Assembly (NCBI GenBank): GCA_023423475.1
Contig: JAFAFN010000462.1
Span: forward strand, 1 to 5,655
DNA length: 5,655 nt
Origin: Actinomycetes bacterium
GTDB taxonomy: Bacteria > Actinomycetota > Acidimicrobiia > Acidimicrobiales > Microtrichaceae
Direction of reading: 5' to 3'
Of this stretch, positions 1 to 5,113 are shown one piece after another; the first letter of the stretch is position 1; every line of letters begins with the position of its first letter. Under the pieces are notes generated by a model. That model saw nothing but the letters and a program-made list of their open reading frames with translations. It was not told where the DNA came from and made no database searches. The position numbers and the translations under genes are program-made.

Positions 1-93
1 GATCCTGGCAGCGGTAGCGTCGACGCCGTGCCGGGGTCCGACCACCACCGGGGCGCGACGTCGCCTGCCACCGCCGTGATCGGCCCGCGATGA
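1..93 (+). CDS. 3' end of an unidentified upstream gene (partial)
   Basis: Reading frame 1 is open from the left edge to a TGA at 91-93. Its codons end mostly in G or C, as in the genes downstream. The visible 30 residues start DPGSGSVDAV and end AVIGPR. They are Gly/Ser/Pro/Ala-rich and look like a disordered C-terminal tail, so no family can be named. The stop overlaps the ispD start as ATGA (90-93), the usual sign of translational coupling, and this is the main reason to treat it as coding. Frame 3 has a stop at 15-17. Frame 2 is also open to a TGA at 77-79 and is a weaker alternative. In many actinobacteria a CarD-type regulator or a PIN/TRAM protein lies upstream of ispD, but nothing seen here confirms either. 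Confidence 0.5.
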   Translation, partial: DPGSGSVDAVPGSDHHRGATSPATAVIGPR

Positions 94-761
94 GCGGGCC
101 GTCGGTGTGGTGCATCGTCGTCGCCGGCGGATCGGGGCGTCGCTTCGGTGCGGCGAAGCAGTGGGCCGACCTGGCCGGAGCCAGGGTCGTCGACCGCTCG
201 GTCGCCGTCGCGGCCTCGGCGTGCGACGGTGTCGTCGTGGTGGTGCCTGCCGCGGACGTGGCGGCCATCTCGGTGCCGGGCGCCGCTGCCGTCGTCGCCG
301 GGGGAGCGAGCCGCTCCGCGTCGGTGCGCTCGGGCCTGGCGGCGATCCCCGACGACGTCGGCATCGTCCTGGTGCACGACGCCGCCCGTCCGCTGGCCAG
401 CCACGAGCTCTTCGAACGCGTGGTCGATGCCGTGCGCGCCGGCGCGGACGTGGCCATTCCCGTGGTCGAGGTGAGCGACACGATCCGCCATGTCGACGGA
501 GGTGTCGTCGACCGCGACGAGCTGCGCGCGGTGCAGACCCCGCAGGGGTTCGCCGCGACGGCGCTGCGAGCCGTCCACGTCGACGAACCCGATGCCACCG
601 ACGACGCCGGGCTCGTCGAGGCGGCCGGTGGTTCGGTCGTGCTCGTCGACGGCGAGGCGACCAACCTGAAGCTGACCCAGCCCCACGATCTGGCGGTCGC
701 GGCGGCCCTGCTCGAGCAGCGCAGGTCGCCGAACGCGACGATGTCGGCGAGACTCCCGTGA
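90..761 (+). CDS. ispD: 2-C-methyl-D-erythritol 4-phosphate cytidylyltransferase (IspD)
   Basis: IspD joins CTP and 2-C-methyl-D-erythritol 4-phosphate into CDP-methylerythritol, releasing pyrophosphate, in the cytoplasmic MEP isoprenoid pathway. The 223-residue product has the normal family length. The N-terminal nucleotide-binding loop AGGSGRRFG (residues 12-20) is followed by KQW; R18 and K23 match the catalytic Arg20 and Lys27 of E. coli IspD. Further family motifs are GGASRSASVRSGL (71-83), HDAARP (96-101), VDRDELRAVQTPQGF (140-154) and TNLKLTQPHDLAVA (191-204). R142 and K194 correspond to the substrate-binding Arg157 and Lys213. The ATG at 90 has no Shine-Dalgarno but overlaps the preceding stop as ATGA, so translation is probably coupled. 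The stop overlaps the ispF start. The last 15 or so residues after the Rossmann core are an unconserved tail. Nothing suggests damage. Confidence 0.96.
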   Translation: MSGPSVWCIVVAGGSGRRFGAAKQWADLAGARVVDRSVAVAASACDGVVVVVPAADVAAISVPGAAAVVAGGASRSASVRSGLAAIPDDVGIVLVHDAARPLASHELFERVVDAVRAGADVAIPVVEVSDTIRHVDGGVVDRDELRAVQTPQGFAATALRAVHVDEPDATDDAGLVEAAGGSVVLVDGEATNLKLTQPHDLAVAAALLEQRRSPNATMSARLP

Positions 762-1261
762 TGCCCTTCCGCATCGGCAACGGATTCGACGTGCACCGGT
801 TCTCCGACGATCCGGCGCGACCGCTGGTGCTCGGCGGAGTGCACTTCGAGGGCGAGACGGGCCTGGTCGGGCACTCCGACGCGGACGTCGTCGCCCACGG
901 CGTGGCCGAGGCCTTGCTCGGCGCGGCGGGCCTGGATGACCTCGGGTCCCACTTCCCCGACACCGACGAACGCTGGTACGGCGCCGACAGCATCGTGTTG
1001 CTGACCGAGGTCGTCCGGCTCGTACGGGCCGAGGGCTGGTCCGCGGTCAACGTGGACTGCTCGGTCGTCGCCGAGCGTCCGAAGCTGGCGCCCCGCCGCC
1101 ACGAGATGCAGGACCTGCTCTCGTCGGTCGTCGGCGCGCCGGTCACGATCAAGGGTCGACGGGCCGAGGGGATCGGGGGACTGGGGCGTGCCGAAGGCAT
1201 CGCGTGTCTGTCCTCGGCCCTGATCGGGCGAGTCGAGGACGGCACGGGAGGTGCCCGGTGA
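761..1261 (+). CDS. ispF: 2-C-methyl-D-erythritol 2,4-cyclodiphosphate synthase (IspF), variant CDP-binding loop
   Basis: IspF cyclises CDP-methylerythritol 2-phosphate to methylerythritol 2,4-cyclodiphosphate with loss of CMP; the family forms trimers with active sites between subunits. The product is 166 residues, close to the usual 155-165. The metal ligands are intact: D10 and H12 in GFDVHRF, and H46 in HSDADVVAH (38-46). FPDTDERW (65-72) and AERPKLAPRRHEM (104-116) are also typical. In the C-terminal motif the usual K-A-T-T-T-E reads K131-G-R-R-A-E136: the glutamate is kept but the three threonines are replaced, and the aromatic residue after LG is G140. GRAEGIAC (142-149) is normal and keeps R143 and E145. 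ATG at 761 gives a TGATG overlap with ispD; GTG at 758 in the same frame would give GTGA and one extra residue. Either start is coupled to ispD, and I prefer the ATG. The stop overlaps the next gene as GTGA. Confidence 0.94.
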   Translation: MPFRIGNGFDVHRFSDDPARPLVLGGVHFEGETGLVGHSDADVVAHGVAEALLGAAGLDDLGSHFPDTDERWYGADSIVLLTEVVRLVRAEGWSAVNVDCSVVAERPKLAPRRHEMQDLLSSVVGAPVTIKGRRAEGIGGLGRAEGIACLSSALIGRVEDGTGGAR

Positions 1262-2229
1262 GCGGACGCGGTGGAGACGGTCGCAGCGGAGGACGGGGAG
1301 CGGGACGCGGTCGTGCCGGCGGCGGTTCCTCGCGGCGGGGCGACGGACGGGGCGCACAGGGCGGCGCTCGTCGCGGTCCGGATCGGGGTCCTGCGCCGCA
1401 GGGGCAGGGGCGTGGTCGAGCGAACCCCACCCGCTCGGGGGCGGGGCAGCGCGACCAGCGCCAACGCGAACGTGGCCTGGGTGGCACGCAGGTCGAAGGC
1501 CGCCAAGCGGTCCGGGAGCTGTTGCTCGCCGGTCGCCGCCGGGTCTACGAGATCCTCCTGTCGAACGAGGTCGAGCGGGCGGGCATCATCGAGGACATCG
1601 AGCAGCTCGCCGCCGAGCTGCGGGTGCCGATCACCGAGGTGAGTCGCTCGAAGCTCGACGCATCGAGTCGGACCGATGCTCCCCAGGGCATCGTCGCCCG
1701 GGCCGCCGAGTTGCCCGAGACGTCGCTCGAGGAGCTCTGCGAGTCGGCCGAGGGCGAGCCACCCCCGTTCCTGCTCGCCGTCGACGGGGTCACCGACCCT
1801 GGCAACCTCGGCGCGCTGCTGCGCATCGCCGAGTGCGCCGGAGTGACCGGCGTGGTCCTGCCCAAGCACCGCGCGGTGCACGTCACCCCGACGGTGACCA
1901 AGGCCGCCGCCGGCGCGGTCGAGTTCCTCCCGATGACGCTCGTGGGTGGACTGCCGACCGCGATCGAGTCGATGAAGGCCGCGGGGATCTGGGTCGTCGG
2001 GCTCGACATGGGTGGCGAGACCTCGGTCCACGAGCTCTCGGTCGCCGGCTCCGGCGTGTGCCTCGTGCTCGGTGCCGAGGGCAAGGGTCTGTCGCGCCTG
2101 GTGACCCAGCGCTGCGACATGGTCGCGTCGATCCCGCTCCACGGTCGTCTCGCCTCGCTGAACGTCGCGTCGGCGGGAGCGGTGGCCTGCTACGAGGTCG
2201 CCCGACATCGGGCGCAGCTCGGGGGCTGA
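1258..2229 (+). CDS. TrmH/RlmB-family SPOUT 2'-O-ribose RNA methyltransferase with RG-rich N-terminal tail
   Basis: Predicted SAM-dependent 2'-O-methyltransferase of the SpoU/TrmH class, most like RlmB, which methylates 23S rRNA (G2251 in E. coli). The 323-residue product has three parts. Residues 1-76 are low complexity with about 27 Gly and 18 Arg. Residues 77-150 form the small substrate-binding domain (GTQVEGRQAVRELL onward). Residues 173-320 are the knotted catalytic domain. Motif 1 is DPGNLGALLRIAECAG (180-195), with N183 and R189; motif 2 is LGAEGKGL (271-278), with E274; motif 3 is IPLHGRLASLNVASAGA (292-308), with N302. These line up with E. coli RlmB N108, R114, E198 and N226. I chose GTG at 1258 because it overlaps the ispF stop as GTGA; GTG at 1204 would add 18 residues inside ispF. 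The exact target nucleotide cannot be assigned from sequence, so no symbol is given; rlmB is the likeliest. Confidence 0.93.
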   Translation: MSGRGGDGRSGGRGAGRGRAGGGSSRRGDGRGAQGGARRGPDRGPAPQGQGRGRANPTRSGAGQRDQRQRERGLGGTQVEGRQAVRELLLAGRRRVYEILLSNEVERAGIIEDIEQLAAELRVPITEVSRSKLDASSRTDAPQGIVARAAELPETSLEELCESAEGEPPPFLLAVDGVTDPGNLGALLRIAECAGVTGVVLPKHRAVHVTPTVTKAAAGAVEFLPMTLVGGLPTAIESMKAAGIWVVGLDMGGETSVHELSVAGSGVCLVLGAEGKGLSRLVTQRCDMVASIPLHGRLASLNVASAGAVACYEVARHRAQLGG

Positions 2230-2234
2230 CCCGC

Positions 2235-3953
2235 ATGAAGGAACGGCGGCGCGGCCAAGGAGTGATCGCCGCGGGGCTCGGCGTCGTCGTCGTGCTCGCG
2301 GTGCTGGCGATCTGGTTCCTCCCGCCGTTCGCCGCGAACGACCGCACGACCGACACCGCTCGGATCACCTCGATGGACGTCGACATGGACCTGAGCCACG
2401 ACGGCGAGCTGTCCAGCGTCGAGACGATCCAGACCGAGATGCCGAGCGGCAAGCGTGGCATCTTCCGGATCTTCGACACCGGCGACCCACGCCGCAGCAA
2501 CGTCGAGCACCCCGTCGACATCGAGTCGATCACCCGTGACGGGGCGAACGAGCCGTACACGGAGACCGGCAGCACCTCACGGACCCGCACGATCCGCATC
2601 GGCGACGAGTACGTCTACCTCGACCCCGGCGCCCACACCTACGAGATCCGCTCGAGCACCACCGACGTGTTCGAACCCGGCGACGACGGCGAGACCCTCT
2701 GGTGGTGGGACGTCATCGGCTCCGGTTGGCAGATGGCGATCGGTCGAGCCGAGGTCACCGTCGCCCTGCCGGCGGAACCGCTGCGCGCCGAGTGCGTGCA
2801 GGGCGAGGACACGCCCTGCACCGCGCAGATCGACGGCACGACCCTCACGGTCCAGACCGGCGAGCTCGAACCGTTCACGCCGGTCACCGTCCGCGTCGCC
2901 TTCGCCGAGGACAGCGTCGGCGCGCCGATCGAGTCCGACGGCCCGCTGTTCACGATCGTCGCCTCGCTGATCGCCGCGGCACTTGCCGCAGGACTCGGAC
3001 TGCTGCTGTACCGGGCGACGCACGAGCGCGAACCCGGGTTCCCGGTGCTGTTCGAGCCGCCGGCGGGAGTGCCCCCGGCGGTCGGCGTGAAGGTGCTCGA
3101 CGAGAAGCGCTCGCCCGACGAGCTCCAGGCGACGCTGTACGACCTGGGCGAGCGCGGTGTCCTCCGACTCGAGGGCGACGACACCGCATGGTCGGTCCAC
3201 CGACTCGCCGAGCCGCCGTCGACCCCGTTGTCCGCCGGCGAGCTCGGGATGCTGTCCGCGCTCGGACTGCGCGTCGCCGGTTCGTCGTTCCACGTCGCCG
3301 AGTCGAAGCAGGCGGGCCAGGCGCTCAGCGAGGCCGCGACCGCGTTGAGCGCCGGTGTGGACGCCGACACCCGTCGCTACCTGGTGCCGTCGGCTCCAGG
3401 CTGCCTGGTCAAGGCGCTCTCCGGGCTGTGTCTGGTGGCAACACTCGGCATCGCGGGGTTCTACCTGTTCGGCAGCCAGGGCTGGAAGCCGTGGCCGCTG
3501 CTCGCCTTCACCGCGGTCTTCTCGCTGGTGTCGATGCGCATGCTCGTCGATCCGGGTGTCGCGACCAAGCGGACCGAGGAGGGGCGGGAGGTCTGGTCCC
3601 GCACCGGCGGGTTCGCCCGATTCCTCACCACCGACTCCTCGGAGTCCCGCTTCGATGCCGCGAAGCACATGGACTGGTACCCGCGGTACCTGCCGTGGGC
3701 ACTGGCACTGGGTGCCGCTGACGCGTGGGGCCGCAGGTTCGAGGCCCAGGGTGTCGCGACCCCCATGCCGACGTGGATCCTCTGGTCGGGTTCGAGCCAC
3801 GGCTTCTCGAGCAGCCGCATGGGCGACTCCTTCAACTCGGCGATCGCCGGGGCATCCGCGGCCTACGCGGCGTCGCAGGTGAGCAGCGGCGGTGGTGGCG
3901 GCGGCTTCTCCGGCGGCTCCGGCGGTGGAGGCGGCGGTGGCGGGTCGTGGTGA
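2235..3953 (+). CDS. DUF2207 family predicted membrane protein
   Basis: 572 residues, recognised as DUF2207 (YciQ-like) by overall architecture; the biochemical function is unknown. A basic start (MKERRRG) leads into a hydrophobic segment at about 10-30, a signal anchor or signal peptide. A beta-rich extracytoplasmic domain spans about 45-225. It contains LWWWDVIGSGW (155-165) and a cysteine pair, C187 and C195, which could form a disulfide. Further membrane segments lie near 238-259, 390-412 and 418-437. Residues 265-385 form a soluble segment with an LYDLGERGVLRLEG motif. After the last membrane segment come the family signatures GGFARFL (458-464), RFDAAKHMDWYPRYLPWALALG (472-493, given in part) and W498. 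The protein ends in a glycine tract and Ser-Trp. ATG at 2235 is five bases after the methyltransferase stop; a G run at 2220-2225 may serve as ribosome binding site. lemA follows directly, a pairing seen in many genomes. Confidence 0.9.
   Translation: MKERRRGQGVIAAGLGVVVVLAVLAIWFLPPFAANDRTTDTARITSMDVDMDLSHDGELSSVETIQTEMPSGKRGIFRIFDTGDPRRSNVEHPVDIESITRDGANEPYTETGSTSRTRTIRIGDEYVYLDPGAHTYEIRSSTTDVFEPGDDGETLWWWDVIGSGWQMAIGRAEVTVALPAEPLRAECVQGEDTPCTAQIDGTTLTVQTGELEPFTPVTVRVAFAEDSVGAPIESDGPLFTIVASLIAAALAAGLGLLLYRATHEREPGFPVLFEPPAGVPPAVGVKVLDEKRSPDELQATLYDLGERGVLRLEGDDTAWSVHRLAEPPSTPLSAGELGMLSALGLRVAGSSFHVAESKQAGQALSEAATALSAGVDADTRRYLVPSAPGCLVKALSGLCLVATLGIAGFYLFGSQGWKPWPLLAFTAVFSLVSMRMLVDPGVATKRTEEGREVWSRTGGFARFLTTDSSESRFDAAKHMDWYPRYLPWALALGAADAWGRRFEAQGVATPMPTWILWSGSSHGFSSSRMGDSFNSAIAGASAAYAASQVSSGGGGGGFSGGSGGGGGGGGSW
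3888..3944 (+). repeat. Glycine-codon tract encoding the DUF2207 C-terminal tail
   Basis: Nineteen codons are almost all GGC or GGT with a few TCC and TTC, encoding residues 552-570: six glycines, Phe-Ser, then further glycines split by serine. The protein ends Ser-Trp. A Gly/Ser tail ending near a hydrophobic residue is usual in DUF2207 and related LemA-partner proteins, so this is a protein feature and not a mobile repeat. The tract could vary in length by slippage. Confidence 0.75.
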
Positions 3954-3990
3954 GCACGTACGGTGTCGGCAGCGGTGAGGTCACCGCGAT

Positions 3991-3997
3991 GAGGAGG
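3991..3997 (+). promoter_or_regulatory. Strong Shine-Dalgarno of lemA
   Basis: GAGGAGG lies eight bases before the lemA ATG at 4006. It is the clearest ribosome binding site in the window; the preceding genes depend on overlapping or near-abutting stops and starts. It fixes the lemA start and suggests lemA is translated independently of DUF2207, possibly at a higher rate. Confidence 0.85.
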
Positions 3998-4005
3998 AAC
4001 CCAGG

Positions 4006-4566
4006 ATGTTGATCGCGATCGTCGTCGTGGTGCTGCTGGTCGTGGTGGTGGGCCTGGTCGCCGTCACGGCGCTCAACCGGTTGCGTGGTCAGCGCGTGTC
4101 GGTCGACGAGGCGATGGCCGGCATCGACGTGCAGCTCACCCGTCGGGCCGACCTGATCCCGAACCTCGTCGAGACCGTCAAGGGCTACATGGGCCACGAG
4201 CGCGGCACGCTCGAGGCGGTCACCCAGGCACGGGCCGCGTCGCAGAGCGCCAGGACCGTCGACGAGAAGGCGGCGGCCGACGGCCAGATGCAGCAGGCCC
4301 TCGCCAACCTGTTCGCGGTGGCCGAGGCCTACCCCGACCTGAAGGCCTCGACGAACTTCGCGCAGCTCCAGGCCGAGCTGACCCGCACCGAGGACCAGCT
4401 CTCGTTCGCCCGGCAGTACTACAACGACGCGTGCGCCACCCTGAACCGCACCATGGTCACCATCCCGTGGTCGCTGTTCGCAGGGATGTCCGGGGTCGCC
4501 AAGGGCGACTTCTACGACGCGCCGGACGGCCACAGCGCCCCGCCGCAGGTCTCCTTCGGCAGCTGA
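4006..4566 (+). CDS. lemA: LemA family membrane-anchored protein
   Basis: 186 residues, typical for LemA. One N-terminal membrane segment (about 2-22, nearly all Val, Leu and Ile) is followed by a mostly helical domain. The family core is clear: GIDVQLTRRADLIPNLVETV (residues 39-58), then KGYMGHE (59-65) and QAR (74-76). Further on are NLFAVAEAYPDLKAS (101-115), the FARQYYNDACATLN motif (134-147) and a C-terminal FAGMSGVAKGDFY (158-170). LemA proteins have a short extracytoplasmic N-terminus and a coiled alpha-helical body; their role is unsettled. The usual tryptophan before the IDVQL motif (A-W-S) is methionine here (A-M-A-G). It lies 52 bases after DUF2207 and is probably the last gene of the operon. 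DUF2207 and LemA are repeatedly found together, which suggests joint action at the membrane; that is inference. No terminator is visible after it. Confidence 0.95.
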   Translation: MLIAIVVVVLLVVVVGLVAVTALNRLRGQRVSVDEAMAGIDVQLTRRADLIPNLVETVKGYMGHERGTLEAVTQARAASQSARTVDEKAAADGQMQQALANLFAVAEAYPDLKASTNFAQLQAELTRTEDQLSFARQYYNDACATLNRTMVTIPWSLFAGMSGVAKGDFYDAPDGHSAPPQVSFGS

Positions 4567-4600
4567 GCGCTCCCGACGACTGCTCCAGCAACGGGTGGCG

Positions 4601-4634
4601 TGGACCGGTGGATCCGTTCCCTAGAGTCGGGCCA
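4601..4634 (+). promoter_or_regulatory. Putative leaderless promoter of the META lipoprotein gene
   Basis: TAGAGT at 4622-4627 matches the actinobacterial -10 pattern TANNNT. It ends six bases before the ATG, which places a transcription start at or next to the A at 4634. There is no Shine-Dalgarno between the box and the ATG (CGGGCC), so a leaderless mRNA fits better than a mis-annotated start. A possible -35, TGGACC at 4601-4606, matches TTGACA at four of six positions, but with a short 15-base spacer it is weak support. The promoter lies in the 67-base gap after lemA, so the lipoprotein can be expressed apart from the upstream operon. Confidence 0.6.
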
Positions 4635-5092
4635 TGCGACGACTGCTCCTGTGTGCCTCCCTCCTGTTCCTGCTCGGCGCGACGGCGGCGTGTGGTGAGG
4701 ACTGGGACGCAGCGCCCGTGGCGAAGGGCGACGACACCGGCACGCCGAGCGAGCCGTCGGTGACGCCGGCCGTGCTCGAAGGTGACTTCACCTCGACCGA
4801 GGTGACCGGCCACGACCTGGTCGAGGGGTCCGAGATCGGCCTGTCCTTCTCGCCCGACGACCTGGCCTACCGGGCGGGCTGCAACCAGATGGGCGGCAAG
4901 TACCTGATCGTCGGCACCGAGCTCCGGCTCGACGGCCCTGGCCGGTCGACGATGATGGGATGCGACGACGACCTGCAGGCCCAGGACCAGTGGCTGACCG
5001 AGCTGCTGACCGAGGGCGTCGAGTTCGAGCTGTCCGGCGCCGAGCTCACGCTCGTGTCGGGTGACGTCACGATCGTCCTCGCGCAGGACTGA
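4634..5092 (+). CDS. Secreted META-domain (HslJ-like) lipoprotein
   Basis: 152 residues. MRRLLLCASLLFLLGATAAC is a short lipoprotein signal peptide with the probable lipidated cysteine at 20; threonine at -3 is slightly off the lipobox consensus. A linker rich in Asp, Thr, Ser and Pro (21-46) leads to a META domain (about 48-150). The domain begins LEGDFTSTEVTGHDLVEG, has AGCNQMGGKY (81-90) with the invariant Gly-Cys-Asn, then STMMGC (105-110), a helical segment QDQWLTELLTEGVEF and a final strand ELTLVSGDVTIVL. C83 and C110 could pair. META domains occur in E. coli HslJ, a heat-inducible outer-membrane protein linked to novobiocin resistance, and in many lipoproteins of unknown function, so no activity is claimed. 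It is expected on the outer face of the membrane. The start is set by the signal peptide and the leaderless -10 box. Confidence 0.85.
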   Translation: MRRLLLCASLLFLLGATAACGEDWDAAPVAKGDDTGTPSEPSVTPAVLEGDFTSTEVTGHDLVEGSEIGLSFSPDDLAYRAGCNQMGGKYLIVGTELRLDGPGRSTMMGCDDDLQAQDQWLTELLTEGVEFELSGAELTLVSGDVTIVLAQD

Positions 5093-5113
5093 CGCGAACC
5101 GCGACGGCCGGGC

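Noticed and set aside
1..5. GATCC at the left edge as a Sau3AI or BamHI cloning boundary
   Set aside because: One short match at an edge is weak evidence, the right edge has no such site, and the frame continues sensibly into ispD.
107..760. Extending ispF upstream through the open frame inside ispD
   Set aside because: The upstream translation is an Arg-rich shadow of ispD. The IspF family begins at MPFRIGNGFDVH, at or next to the ispD stop.
1251..2234. Extending DUF2207 upstream through the open frame inside the methyltransferase gene
   Set aside because: The extra 328 residues are an Arg/Gly-rich shadow. The ATG at 2235 gives a proper basic and hydrophobic N-terminus.
2577..3800. Minus-strand open frame of 407 codons opposite DUF2207
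   Set aside because: It lies wholly inside the well-supported DUF2207 gene. Its translation is Arg/Gly/Ala-rich with no domain or membrane pattern, as expected from antisense frames in very GC-rich DNA.
3959..3964. TACGGT as a -10 box for lemA
   Set aside because: It fits TANNNT, but no matching -35 is seen and such hexamers are common by chance. A separate lemA promoter is possible but not supported.
3989..4012. Seven-codon open frame (ATG at 3989, TGA at 4010-4012) overlapping the lemA start, as a possible leader peptide
   Set aside because: Its second and third codons are simply the Shine-Dalgarno of lemA, and it has no ribosome binding site of its own. Coincidence is the simpler explanation.
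3832..4533. Minus-strand open frame of 233 codons opposite lemA
   Set aside because: It is antisense to the conserved LemA protein and runs into the complement of the glycine tract, ending in His/Arg runs. No start signal or recognisable fold.
4567..4633. Intrinsic terminator after lemA
   Set aside because: Only short, poorly stacked inverted matches are present (AACGG with CCGTT; the palindrome ACCGGT), and there is no T run.
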